A DNA stretch of 46,427 nt from Gammaproteobacteria bacterium (GCA_030431775.1 JAUIHW010000029.1:1-46427), one strand, 5' to 3'. Shown: positions 30,617-38,118, counted from the stretch's first letter. Numbers and translations are program-made. The notes: generated by a model from the letters alone, not told the origin.

Positions 30617-32194
30617 GTGAGCGCTGATATTCATGCCGAGAAAATCCTGATTCTGGATTTTGGCAGCCAATACACACAATTGATTGCCCGCCGGGTTCGC
30701 GAGATAGGCGTGTATTGCGAAATACTGCCCTATGACCTGGATGAAGCCGCGCTCGTAGAGTTTCGCCCGAATGGCGTTATTCTGTCGGGCGGGCCGGAAA
30801 CCGTCACCGCGGAAGACACCCCGCGTGTGGTCGGTAAGGTATTTGAGCTGGGTGTGCCGGTTTTGGGCATATGTTACGGCATGCAGGCGATGGCGCAGCA
30901 GCTTGGTGGCCAGGTGCAGGGTTCCAGCAAGCGTGAGTTTGGCTACGCCAGCCTGGAGGTGCTTGCCGATTCCCCGTTATTACGCGATATCTGTGACCAT
31001 ACCGGGCACAACGGCAACGCTCTGCTCGACGTTTGGATGAGCCACGGCGACAAGGTGATTGATTTGCCGCCGGGCTTTGTTTGCCTGGCGCAAAGCGACG
31101 GCGCGCCAATCGCCGCCATGGCGGACCTGAGCCGTGGCTTTTACGGCGTACAGTTTCACCCTGAAGTTACCCACACCTTGCAGGGTGGCCGCATTCTGGA
31201 GCGCTTTTTGAAAGAACTGTGCGCCTGCGAATGCCTGTGGACGACAGGCCAGATCATCGATGATGCTGTGCAAAGCGTGCGAGAGCAGGTGGGTAACGAA
31301 CCAGTACTGCTTGGACTATCCGGGGGTGTGGATTCTTCAGTGGTCGCTGCATTGTTACACAAAGCCATTGGCGACCAGCTCACCTGTGTGTTTGTTGACA
31401 ATGGCCTGCTTCGGTTGCGTGAAGGCGACCAGGTGATGGAAATGTTTGCCCGCAATATGGGTATTCGGGTTATTCGTGTAAATGCCGAAGATCGGTTTCT
31501 TAACCGTCTCCAAGGAGTGGAAGACCCGGAGCACAAACGCAAAATAATCGGCAACACCTTTATTGATGTGTTCGATGAGCAAGCCAAAGCGCTGGAAAAC
31601 ATTCGCTGGTTGGCGCAAGGCACGATCTACCCGGATGTGATTGAGTCCGCCGCCAGCAAACACGGCAAGGCGCATGTGATCAAGTCACATCACAACGTAG
31701 GCGGCCTGCCGGAGAAAATGAACCTGAAGTTGCTGGAACCCTTACGCGAGCTGTTCAAAGATGAAGTACGCCGCCTTGGCCTGGAGCTGGGTTTACCCTA
31801 CGACATGGTGTACCGTCACCCGTTTCCCGGCCCCGGTCTGGGGGTTCGTATTCTTGGCGAGGTAAAAAAGGAATACGCCGATGTGCTTCGCCAGGCGGAC
31901 GCAATTTTCATTGAAGAGTTGCACAAAGCCGAGCTGTATCACGATGTCAGCCAGGCCTTTGCCGTGTTTATCCCGGCCCGCTCAGTTGGCGTGGTAGGAG
32001 ACGCCCGCCGCTATGCCTGGGTGGTCAGCCTGCGCGCGGTGGAAACCATAGATTTTATGACCGCCCGTGCCGCCCGGCTGCCGTACGAACTGCTTGAAAA
32101 AGTCAGTGGTCGCATCATTAACGAGATTGAGCAGATTTCCCGGGTAACCTACGATATTTCCAGCAAGCCACCGGCGACTATTGAGTGGGAGTAG
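30617..32194 (+). CDS. guaA: GMP synthase (glutamine-hydrolysing)
   Basis: The protein has 525 residues from GTG 30617. The class I amidotransferase domain has nucleophile Cys in VLGICYGMQ and the His/Glu pair in [10 protein letters not shown]. The ATP pyrophosphatase domain has P-loop LSGGVDSSV, and the dimerisation domain ends in TIEWE. It aminates XMP to GMP. The gene is complete, ending in TAG, but its last 213 bp are nearly duplicated 3.75 kb downstream, which marks the 3' end as an integration site. Confidence 0.98.
   Translation: MSADIHAEKILILDFGSQYTQLIARRVREIGVYCEILPYDLDEAALVEFRPNGVILSGGPETVTAEDTPRVVGKVFELGVPVLGICYGMQAMAQQLGGQVQGSSKREFGYASLEVLADSPLLRDICDHTGHNGNALLDVWMSHGDKVIDLPPGFVCLAQSDGAPIAAMADLSRGFYGVQFHPEVTHTLQGGRILERFLKELCACECLWTTGQIIDDAVQSVREQVGNEPVLLGLSGGVDSSVVAALLHKAIGDQLTCVFVDNGLLRLREGDQVMEMFARNMGIRVIRVNAEDRFLNRLQGVEDPEHKRKIIGNTFIDVFDEQAKALENIRWLAQGTIYPDVIESAASKHGKAHVIKSHHNVGGLPEKMNLKLLEPLRELFKDEVRRLGLELGLPYDMVYRHPFPGPGLGVRILGEVKKEYADVLRQADAIFIEELHKAELYHDVSQAFAVFIPARSVGVVGDARRYAWVVSLRAVETIDFMTARAARLPYELLEKVSGRIINEIEQISRVTYDISSKPPATIEWE
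31980..32192 (+). repeat. 213-bp direct repeat, copy 1 (3' end of intact guaA)
   Basis: This segment matches 35732-35944 base for base except 32014 (T here, C at 35766). It covers the last 70 codons of guaA up to the first base of the stop codon. A duplication of the target gene's 3' end is a usual footprint of island integration in which incoming DNA brings its own version of the gene end. Confidence 0.95.
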
Positions 32195-32211
32195 GCCAGA
32201 TCTGACACTGG
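32183..32211 (+). repeat. att-like site 1 at the guaA stop codon
   Basis: GAGTGGGAGTAG plus the following 17 bases match 33257-33285 at 26 of 29 positions, and the first ten bases match 35935-35944. The shared core spans the guaA stop codon, where island integrases are known to recombine. Assignment as an att core is inferred from repetition and location. Confidence 0.6.
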
Positions 32212-32283
32212 CCGGCACTGACAGGCACCAAGGCACACCGAACTAGCAAAACCAATAACTTACCCGCATTACTGTCTGGCATC

Positions 32284-32350
32284 ATCTGGCACTGGCAGGC
32301 ATCGGCAAGCAGTTAGTACCACTTTTCCATGGTATAGATCATGTTGTCGC
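32284..32350 (+). repeat. about 67-bp direct repeat, copy A
   Basis: The first 34 bases (32284-32317) are identical to 33274-33307; similarity continues with a few mismatches to about 32350. On the minus strand this copy encodes the end of an open frame stopping at TAA near 32313 (final residues NMIYTMEKWY), so it may be the tail of a lost cargo gene. The rest of the 305-bp region after guaA holds no recognisable gene. Confidence 0.7.
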
Positions 32351-32464
32351 TGGGCTCAGAATCAGCACTGCGATCCAATAACATGCCATGTACCTCGAGC
32401 TGCTCATAATTTTTGTACTCCAGCACATCTTGTCCGAAATCCGATATTCAATAATATATAAAAC

Positions 32465-32492
32465 TTGATATAAATATAAGATTTTGTATAAT
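32465..32492 (+). promoter_or_regulatory. strong promoter for the HigBA-type pair, nearly leaderless
   Basis: TTGATA (32465-32470) and TATAAT (32487-32492) with a 16-bp spacer form a near-consensus sigma-70 promoter in AT-rich DNA. A start point about 7 nt after the -10 would fall at or next to the toxin ATG (32500), leaving little or no leader and no Shine-Dalgarno site. Confidence 0.65.
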
Positions 32493-32499
32493 AGTGTTT

Positions 32500-32832
32500 A
32501 TGAAAGATGTGCGCTTTGTGGGCAGTTCATTGGCCGATCTTAGGCAATTCCCGGCAGGCGCACGTCGCGAAGCGGGTTTTGAGCTCAGTAATGTCCAGGC
32601 AGGGTTGCTGCCAAGTGACTGGAAGCCAATGAATACCGTTGGTGCTGGGGCTGCTGAAATCCGGATCAAGGACAAGGACGGTATTTACAGGGTGATCTAT
32701 GTCGCTCGATTCGAAGAGGCAGTTTACGTATTGCATGCGTTTCAAAAGAAGACGCAGAAAACACGCAAGGCGGATATAGAGCTGGCGAAAACTAGGTACA
32801 AGGCGTTGGCAGAACAGAGGAAACAGCAATGA
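32500..32832 (+). CDS. higB: HigB-type (phage Gp49-like/RelE superfamily) toxin
   Basis: The protein has 110 residues from ATG 32500. KDVRFVGSSLADLRQFP, GAAEIRIKDKDGIYRVIYVARFEEAVYVLHAFQKKTQKT and a basic C-terminus are typical of the Gp49/DUF891 group of HigB/RelE ribosome-dependent mRNA interferases. The toxin gene comes first, as is usual for HigBA. Its stop overlaps the antitoxin ATG by 4 bp. The pair lies between att-like sites 1 and 2 just after guaA, so it is probably island cargo. Confidence 0.85.
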   Translation: MKDVRFVGSSLADLRQFPAGARREAGFELSNVQAGLLPSDWKPMNTVGAGAAEIRIKDKDGIYRVIYVARFEEAVYVLHAFQKKTQKTRKADIELAKTRYKALAEQRKQQ

Positions 32833-33104
32833 CGATTTCAAAAGGTTACCGCAATGTATTTGAAGCGCTGGAGGATGATCCAGCGATGGCGCAGAACCTG
32901 AAGATTCGTTCAGAATTGATGATTACACTGCGTCAGTATATCGAGGATTCAGGGCTTGACCAGAAAGAAGCTGCAGAGGTGTTTGGTGTTTACCAGCCGA
33001 GAATCAGTGATCTGATGCGTGGCAAGATAGACAAGTTTACCATCGACAAATTGGTCAACATGCTGGCGCGGATTGGAAAAACCGTGAAGATGAAGGCTGC
33101 GTAG
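32829..33104 (+). CDS. higA: HigA-type XRE-family antitoxin
   Basis: The protein has 91 residues. It has a helix-turn-helix (GLDQKEAAEVFGVYQPRISDLMRGKI) of the HTH_37/XRE antitoxin type, followed by a short basic tail. It is coupled to the toxin gene by an ATGA overlap. It should neutralise the toxin and repress the shared promoter; palindromic AT-rich sequence around 32450-32480 could be its operator. Confidence 0.87.
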   Translation: MTISKGYRNVFEALEDDPAMAQNLKIRSELMITLRQYIEDSGLDQKEAAEVFGVYQPRISDLMRGKIDKFTIDKLVNMLARIGKTVKMKAA

Positions 33105-33164
33105 ATATTCCTGAAACGGTAAGGGGTGTGATGCAGGTATTGAAAAAATTATCTCGATTAGAAG

Positions 33165-33184
33165 CAATTTCTGAGCATGGTATT
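33165..33184 (+). repeat. 20-bp exact repeat shared with 36269-36288, copy 1
   Basis: CAATTTCTGAGCATGGTATT occurs here, 60 bp after the antitoxin stop, and again at 36269-36288. Sequence to the left is also loosely alike (GATTAG within a few bases of both). It could be an end or target of a lost element. Confidence 0.6.
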
Positions 33185-33210
33185 TTTCATGGTATTTCGA
33201 TTTAGCAGGA

Positions 33211-33250
33211 AAATAAGCCATTGAATATAAAAGATAAAAAAGGCTTATTT
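33211..33250. repeat. AT-rich inverted repeat before att-like site 2
   Basis: AAATAAGCC (33211-33219) and GGCTTATTT (33242-33250) are perfectly complementary with a 22-nt spacer. It lies 6 bp before att-like site 2, at the right edge of the toxin-antitoxin element. It may be a bidirectional terminator or a recombinase arm site. Confidence 0.5.
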
Positions 33251-33256
33251 ACAATA

Positions 33257-33285
33257 GAGTGGGAGTAGCGCAGATCTGGCACTGG
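33257..33285 (+). repeat. att-like site 2 (internal)
   Basis: GAGTGGGAGTAG (33257-33268) is identical to the last 12 bases of guaA, and the following 17 match the guaA downstream DNA at 14 positions. No other guaA sequence precedes it, as expected for an att junction of an element integrated at the guaA end. It divides the region into elements at 32195-33256 and 33269-35731. Confidence 0.6.
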
Positions 33286-33340
33286 CAGGCATCGGCAAGC
33301 AGTTAGTTCCATCTTTTCCACGGTATGGATCATGGTATCG
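33274..33340 (+). repeat. about 67-bp direct repeat, copy B
   Basis: This is the second copy of the sequence at 32284-32350 (identical over the first 34 bases). The minus-strand frame that ends in copy A is altered here and does not stop at the same place. The rest of 33341-33522 has no gene I can support. Confidence 0.65.
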
Positions 33341-33522
33341 GTGATTGCGCATATCCCTCGCCGGTTTTTGCACCTGCAGTTCGTACGCTCTCACTTGGTG
33401 CATGGAATCATGTGGTGCGTCACGCTGCCGCAGCAGATTTTGGGAATGCCATAATGGGCGTTTAGCAGGAAAGCAGGAATTTACAACCGTTCCCGATCAG
33501 AAGTTCGGCTGATAAAGAACAA

Positions 33523-33825
33523 TCAGAGATGCTTCACCGGATCCATATGCTGATGGAGTACTCGTACTATCACGATGCCTCGCGCGTGTTTTTTGTAATA
33601 CAGAATATGGCTTTCGTAAGGGAAGCTGAGTAGCCCCTTGGATAGAGTCTCGCGTACCATTCCAAGGTCTGTATTTTCCGCGAGGAGTTGTGCGCGCGTT
33701 TCCAGGCCGTCAAGGTAGGTATTGGCTTGAGCGGCTCCCCATTTCTGGGCAGTATAGTCAATGATACCTTCAAGATCACGTTCCGCTTTGTCCGTGAATT
33801 GGTAGCGGGGACCGCGCTTTGCCAC
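33523..33825 (-). CDS. ParE/RelE-superfamily toxin
   Basis: The protein has 100 residues from GTG 33825. YQFTDKAERDLEGIIDYTAQKWGAAQA is the classic ParE N-terminus, and SFPYESHILYYKKHARGIVIVRVLHQHMD the C-terminal sheet. ParE toxins poison DNA gyrase, RelE relatives cut mRNA; the sequence is closer to ParE. It follows the antitoxin gene on the same strand after 15 bp. It lies within the second guaA-linked element. Confidence 0.87.
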   Translation of the reverse strand: MAKRGPRYQFTDKAERDLEGIIDYTAQKWGAAQANTYLDGLETRAQLLAENTDLGMVRETLSKGLLSFPYESHILYYKKHARGIVIVRVLHQHMDPVKHL

Positions 33826-33840
33826 GGCTTAGCCCGGGAT

Positions 33841-34101
33841 TTAACTGGCTACCCGTTTACGTAATTTGTCGATGACGGATTTGCCATCGCTGACTTTCCC
33901 GGCTTGCAGATCAGCGACTCCTGCTTCTATGGATTGCTTCAGATATGCCTCTTTGAGTGCCTCAAGCTGCGCATATTCAGATGCTGAGATCACGACAGCA
34001 ACCGGTTTGCCATTTCGGTTAATACCAACAGGACCGTGTTGCGCATTGATAAGCACCTCGCCGAATTCGCGTTTAGCGTCACTGGCGTTGAGTATTTTCA
34101 T
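33841..34101 (-). CDS. Phd/YefM-family antitoxin
   Basis: The protein has 86 residues. The N-terminal Phd/YefM DNA-binding fold is clear (NASDAKREFGEVLINAQHGPVGINRNGKPVAVVISASEY), followed by a helical toxin-neutralising tail (ALKEAYLKQSIEAGVADLQAG). AGGTG precedes the ATG. The order antitoxin then ParE toxin is usual. It probably represses its own AT-rich promoter upstream. Confidence 0.9.
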   Translation of the reverse strand: MKILNASDAKREFGEVLINAQHGPVGINRNGKPVAVVISASEYAQLEALKEAYLKQSIEAGVADLQAGKVSDGKSVIDKLRKRVAS

Positions 34102-34150
34102 GGCGCACCTGTTTTAATTAATATAATCATGTTAATCAGATATTAGTCAT
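34102..34150 (-). promoter_or_regulatory. AT-rich promoter/operator region of the Phd/ParE pair
   Basis: Upstream of the antitoxin ATG the minus strand reads through TGATTAACATGATTATATT, with repeated TGATTA-like half-sites and a TATATT-like -10, then the AGGTG ribosome site. Phd-type antitoxins bind such repeats. Exact boxes are not resolvable by eye. Confidence 0.4.
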
Positions 34151-34388
34151 TACAGCACTTCATGTCCACCTGTGGCTGTAGCTGATTGATGCAATGCGCA
34201 TCAGGTGTTGGCTAACAAGTATCCTATTGAAAATCAATTGTAAAATAGCTTGTTTGCAATCGAGTGCAGGGGTGGACAAAGACTGCTACGGGTCGGCATC
34301 AGCGACTGTCGCTCATGCCGAATGGCAACGTTCGCTACGATGTGAATGGATTCACAAGTGTCGCGGGCGCACGGATGTGCAGGAGCGA

Positions 34389-34480
34389 CCATCACCCGTC
34401 GAACATCATGCGGCCATGACGTGGGCGCAGCGTTTAAAGCGAGTGTTCAATTCTACATTGAGAGCGTTGCTGGCTCCTCG
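34389..34480 (+). pseudogene. remnant of an IS91-family transposase C-terminal region
   Basis: One frame encodes PVEHHAAMTWAQRLKRVFN (34395-34451), a hallmark of IS91/ISCR-type transposases just before a zinc-binding IDIE-C-x2-C segment. The following IES continues only in another frame (from 34457), so a frameshift is present and the rest is not recognisable. The surrounding 34151-34597 has no other gene I can support; upstream frames are broken. Confidence 0.6.
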
Positions 34481-34597
34481 CCAGCCGAATTCGAAAGAAT
34501 CGCATGGTTGGCGAGAGACTCAACAGTAGCCAGAAGCGGGTGGGGCCGGGTGAAATGGGTGTTTATTCATCCTCGACCCCTTTGTCCTGTCTAATGC

Positions 34598-35440
34598 TTA
34601 ATTCTGTCGACATTGCGTCATCGCCGCCGAAGCGGCCTTGCGCGTAGCATGAGAACCACCGTTGCCCGCTTTCAGGCTCTGTTGTTTCAGCTTGCTCTTC
34701 GTTTCACCCACACAGTTGCAATACTCAGCTGCAGCTTCTTCCGATGGGAACTGTTCCGTGGCAACCATTGCATGCTGGCATTCCCTGGCGGTTGTTTCTG
34801 CATATGCCTCTCTAGCAAAACAATCAGCCGCCACGGGGCTAATACCACTGCCCACACCGAGCAGGTCAGAGCGAATTGAATTGACGGGATCATCCGGCCG
34901 CTTCTCCCGCTCCTTTGCAAACGCTCGGCCTACGCAATCACAATCCCAGACGCGAGTGTTACACTGCCTTAGAATCTCATCTACCTCTGCCAGGCGTTGA
35001 TTGCCTGCCTCACCCGCAATGGCTTGCTCACGGCTGCTGCGTTCCTCGGGCGAAAGTGCGTTCAGCTCCTCCAGTGCCAGTTGGTAGACGAGCCCCACAG
35101 GCTGGCCCGCTAATATTTTCAAGTGCGCATCAAATTGATTGATGTGCTTACTCATATTTTTTTTGCCAAAACGTTGAATCGCTTTTTGCATATCCGCCGT
35201 TTCCACCGGTGCATACAACTGCGTGTTCTCGGCATACCAATACCCCAGCAGCTTCAAAGCTTCTTCCAATTCCTGCAACTGTCTGGCGTCGGTAATGAGC
35301 GCACCTGGATCGCCTTGTTCGGCTGCACCAGCCATATTCGTGCCGGCAAGGCCAAACAACAGAATGGCGAGGGCTGGCATGATCACCCGACTGATTCGAG
35401 CGAATCCACGCGTACTGTGTTGACGAAATGACTTTCGCAC
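34598..35440 (-). CDS. exported cysteine-containing protein of unknown function
   Basis: The protein has 280 residues from GTG 35440, with AGAGG 5 nt upstream. A signal peptide is visible (ISRVIMPALAILLFGLAGTNMAGAAE). The mature part is helical and polar, with a central stretch rich in Glu and Ala. The C-terminal half has cysteine motifs CNTRVWDCDC, CFAREAYAETTARECQ and YCNCVGE, suggesting disulfides or haem/metal binding, though no CxxCH is present. No family is recognised. It lies in the second guaA-linked element and is likely cargo. Confidence 0.7.
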   Translation of the reverse strand: MRKSFRQHSTRGFARISRVIMPALAILLFGLAGTNMAGAAEQGDPGALITDARQLQELEEALKLLGYWYAENTQLYAPVETADMQKAIQRFGKKNMSKHINQFDAHLKILAGQPVGLVYQLALEELNALSPEERSSREQAIAGEAGNQRLAEVDEILRQCNTRVWDCDCVGRAFAKEREKRPDDPVNSIRSDLLGVGSGISPVAADCFAREAYAETTARECQHAMVATEQFPSEEAAAEYCNCVGETKSKLKQQSLKAGNGGSHATRKAASAAMTQCRQN

Positions 35441-35656
35441 CGGCGCCTCTTTTTTGAAGTGTTGACATCGCAGTTTATCACAGAGATCACAACCGGTAGT
35501 CGTTTCGAAAGGCCATCGCGGAGGTTGGAGGCTTCTTTCGAAAATGAAGCCTGCGGCGTTTCCAGCCTACAAGAGTATATTCCGGGTACAGATACCGTCT
35601 TAAGATGCAAACGATTTCTGCCCCGAATCTGCGTCAAATGGCAATCTGTATACAAA

Positions 35657-35730
35657 GGGGTCATAGACAACGGGGTCACATAGAGAACGGGGTCAGTTCG
35701 CACACCGCACAGCTGTGAAAGACGGGGTCA
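35657..35730 (+). repeat. four GGGGTCA repeats
   Basis: GGGGTCA occurs at 35657, 35672, 35689 and 35724, three of them as ACGGGGTCA, directly before the duplicated guaA end. Similar strings are common beside REP-associated transposase genes, but no such gene is nearby. Region 35441-35656 holds no gene I can support. Confidence 0.6.
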
Positions 35731-35731
35731 A

Positions 35732-35946
35732 GCTCAGTTGGCGTGGTAGGAGACGCCCGCCGCTACGCCTGGGTGGTCAGCCTGCGCGCGGTGGAAACCA
35801 TAGATTTTATGACCGCCCGTGCCGCCCGGCTGCCGTACGAACTGCTTGAAAAAGTCAGTGGTCGCATCATTAACGAGATTGAGCAGATTTCCCGGGTAAC
35901 CTACGATATTTCCAGCAAGCCACCGGCGACTATTGAGTGGGAGTGA
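35732..35946 (+). pseudogene. duplicated guaA 3' end (70 codons), displaced att copy
   Basis: This is copy 2 of the 213-bp repeat: it matches 31980-32192 with one silent difference (TAT to TAC at 35766), then ends in TGA (35944-35946) where guaA has TAG. It starts mid-gene without promoter or start codon, so it is not a working gene. GAGTGGGAGT at 35935-35944 is att-like site 3. It most likely marks the original chromosomal guaA end displaced by integration. Confidence 0.9.
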
Positions 35947-36013
35947 CTGGCACGGGCAGTCGATGACTGGCTCTGGCTGGCAACGGCAGGCATTTCACCT
36001 TCTTCCTGATTGT

Positions 36014-36175
36014 TCAACCAGGGAGAAAATATGTGATGATATCCATCTCTTTGTGCGGGATGCCGACAATATCTATGCCTTTCTCTCCAATCATGTAAAA
36101 GACAACATGTTCGCCCTGGGGGAAACTGAAATAGCCTTCAGCAACATCCGTGCGGTGTTTGCCTAATATCGCTGT
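36014..36175 (-). pseudogene. truncated ParE-family toxin remnant
   Basis: The minus frame ending at 36014 encodes a ParE C-terminal half (LGKHRTDVAEGYFSFPQGEH, then HVVFYMIGEKGIDIVGIPHK). Residues upstream in the open frame are not ParE-like, so about the first 45 residues are missing. No antitoxin gene is beside it. It may be the leftover of a third toxin-antitoxin pair. Confidence 0.7.
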
Positions 36176-36268
36176 CCGGATATTCATAATTAACAAATAT
36201 GAACATGTATCAAGCCTGGAAGAGAGGCAACCGGTGTTTAATTCGTCAGTTTTTCTAGCGATTAGCAA

Positions 36269-36288
36269 CAATTTCTGAGCATGGTATT
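36269..36288 (+). repeat. 20-bp exact repeat shared with 33165-33184, copy 2
   Basis: CAATTTCTGAGCATGGTATT occurs here, exactly between the broken parE and the broken IS110 transposase, so it may mark the rearrangement junction. Confidence 0.6.
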
Positions 36289-36289
36289 A

Positions 36290-36640
36290 CCACATGCAGA
36301 AACTATTAAGCCACAGAAGGCGGCCAGCTTTTTAGCCGAGTCAAAGCGCTCTATGGTCGCGAAATATGACAACAACGTCGCAACCGTTTTTTCACCCACA
36401 TCAGGTATGGTTAACAACAACTCCTTTTGCTCACTCAGGCCAGGGTCGTCGTCAATGTGGTGCTGAATTTATTTTCGGAGTTCATGAATGCGCTTCGACA
36501 GCAAGTCAATATGCCCTTCTATGTCATTCGCTAAAATAGCGTCCGCCACATCCAGGCGGTTTACTTCCTGCTGCTTCACCTCAATCAATGAATCCAATCG
36601 ACGTACCAGAGCCTTTAATTCTCGCACTTTCTCCTTTGAA
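36290..36640 (-). pseudogene. degenerate IS110-family transposase fragment
   Basis: On the minus strand one frame reads KVRELKALVRRLDSLIEVKQ (near 36620-36575), then RIHELRK, an in-frame TAA at 36464-36466, and HHIDDDPGLSEQKELLLTIP, VGEKTVATLLSYFATIERFD and SAKKLAAFCGL. These are the middle of IS110-type DEDD transposases up to the helix-hairpin-helix (IPDVGEKTVATL). The N-terminal RuvC-like domain and the C-terminal catalytic-serine domain are missing, so it is inactive. Confidence 0.8.
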
Positions 36641-36713
36641 TATCAGCGCCTGAATGTCGCAGATCAACCAGCCAACTTATTTGTCGCCGAACGGCCAGGT
36701 TAAGAGTCGTCTA

Positions 36714-36858
36714 ATATCGTACAGCTACGGAAGCTGCAAAAGACATTGGTCACTACTTGATGAACTATTACAATTGGCAACGACCATATCAGCACAATGA
36801 CGGCTTTGTACCTTCATTCGCTGAGAAAAAACTTAATTCACTGCCCGGGAATAGTTGA
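36714..36858 (+). pseudogene. IS3-family transposase (OrfB) C-terminal remnant
   Basis: The frame from 36714 reads YRTATEAAKDIGHYLMNYYN, then WQRPYQHNDGFVPSFAEKKL and stops at 36856-36858. This matches the end of IS3-family integrase domains (YYN-x-RPH-x-x-x-x, P-x-x-x-E). The catalytic DDE core is absent; a TAA lies just upstream. Confidence 0.75.
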
Positions 36859-36918
36859 CCACTACAAACGCAGCACAGAATAAACAAGAACTATTTGCCG
36901 TTTTTACAGGGGAAAGGT

Positions 36919-38118
36919 ATGGGCGACCTAGCCTTAGAGTTTTCGCTAACTCAAGAGCAATACGGAAGCTTAAATGAATATCGCTTAGGGCGAATTCGAA
37001 GATGCATGCGTGAGCGCAACGTCGACCTGTGTGTGCTCAATAACCCGGTAAGCTTGCGCTATGCGATTGATTATGATGAGTACCAACTCTTCCAAGCACA
37101 CATTCCAACGGTTTATCTGTTGGTTCCTATTGAGGGGCCTCTGCGGATGTATGGAGCAGCGCGGCGGGACTATCTCAATGTTGAGGAGTATCAGCGCCCG
37201 CACTTCATCAGTGTTTTTGATGCGGGTCTGGACCTGGATGCTGCGGCGAAAACCTTCCTAAGTGCTATCGCCGATTTTCGGCGCCAATTAGGGTTATCGG
37301 GCAAGGTCGCTTTTGAACGGTTCAGCCCCTTTGTCACACAGCGTGCAATGTCCGCTGGCTGGTCTATTGTGGATGCAGAGGCGATTGTTGAGCAGGCACG
37401 GACTATAAAATCAGCAGAGGAACTGCTCTGTATCCGCCACTCAATTGCGGTTGCTCAAGAGGGTATTGCGGCTATGCACGCCGCTATGAAGCCCGGTATG
37501 ACCGAGAACCAATTGCTCTCCATACTGCACCAGGTCAACATAGCCCACGGAGGCATTTGGATAGATGGTCGAATGCTCGCCTCAGGGGCGCGGACCAATC
37601 CTTGGCTGCAAGAGGCAACGCATAAGCGAATCGAGCGGAATGAGTTGGTTGGTTTTGATACCGACCTGATTGGTCCCTACGGCTACCTTGCGGATATCTC
37701 CCGGACTTGGCTCTGCGGTGAGCAGGCTAACACACAGCAATGTGCCGCTTACCGCCATGCTTACGACGAGGTTCGTTACAATATGTCGCTGTTAGAACCG
37801 GGAATTAGTTTTCAGGAGCTTGTCGAAAAAGCCTTTAAGCGGGATGAAAAATATATACCCAATCGATATGTTTGCAGTTTCCATGGAGCCGGCCTCTGCG
37901 ACGAATATCCGAAAATTTACTACAAAGGCGACTGGCCAGTCGACAGTTATGACGGCTTGATTGAAGAGAATATGGTGATCTGTGTTGAGAGTTTTTCGGG
38001 TGCTGTGGGGGAAAAAGAGGGTGTAAAAATAGAGAACCAGGTGTTAGTAACCGCAACCGGTTACGAGCTACTCTCTGACTACAGCTATGAAGAGACGCTT
38101 TTAATGGCATCGCATTGA
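36919..38118 (+). CDS. dddP: M24-family metalloenzyme, probable DMSP lyase DddP
   Basis: The protein has 399 residues from ATG 36919, with CAGGGG upstream; a TTG at 36895 is the other option. It has the two-domain M24 creatinase-like architecture. Metal ligands are visible: FDTD (Asp247, Asp249), ADISR (Asp259), FHGAG (His322), CVES (Glu357) and KIEN (Glu372). From memory, DddP of Roseobacters uses D295, D297, D307, H371, E406, E421, with Tyr366 and catalytic Asp377. Here Tyr317 and Asp328 fall at the same offsets from the His, and nearly all spacings agree. DddP cleaves dimethylsulfoniopropionate to DMS and acrylate. Xaa-Pro peptidases share the fold, so a peptidase remains possible. It directly follows transposon debris, suggesting transfer. 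Confidence 0.8.
   Translation: MGDLALEFSLTQEQYGSLNEYRLGRIRRCMRERNVDLCVLNNPVSLRYAIDYDEYQLFQAHIPTVYLLVPIEGPLRMYGAARRDYLNVEEYQRPHFISVFDAGLDLDAAAKTFLSAIADFRRQLGLSGKVAFERFSPFVTQRAMSAGWSIVDAEAIVEQARTIKSAEELLCIRHSIAVAQEGIAAMHAAMKPGMTENQLLSILHQVNIAHGGIWIDGRMLASGARTNPWLQEATHKRIERNELVGFDTDLIGPYGYLADISRTWLCGEQANTQQCAAYRHAYDEVRYNMSLLEPGISFQELVEKAFKRDEKYIPNRYVCSFHGAGLCDEYPKIYYKGDWPVDSYDGLIEENMVICVESFSGAVGEKEGVKIENQVLVTATGYELLSDYSYEETLLMASH

Noticed and set aside
35743..35946. A separate 67-residue gene
   Set aside because: It is the duplicated guaA C-terminus without its own start signals.
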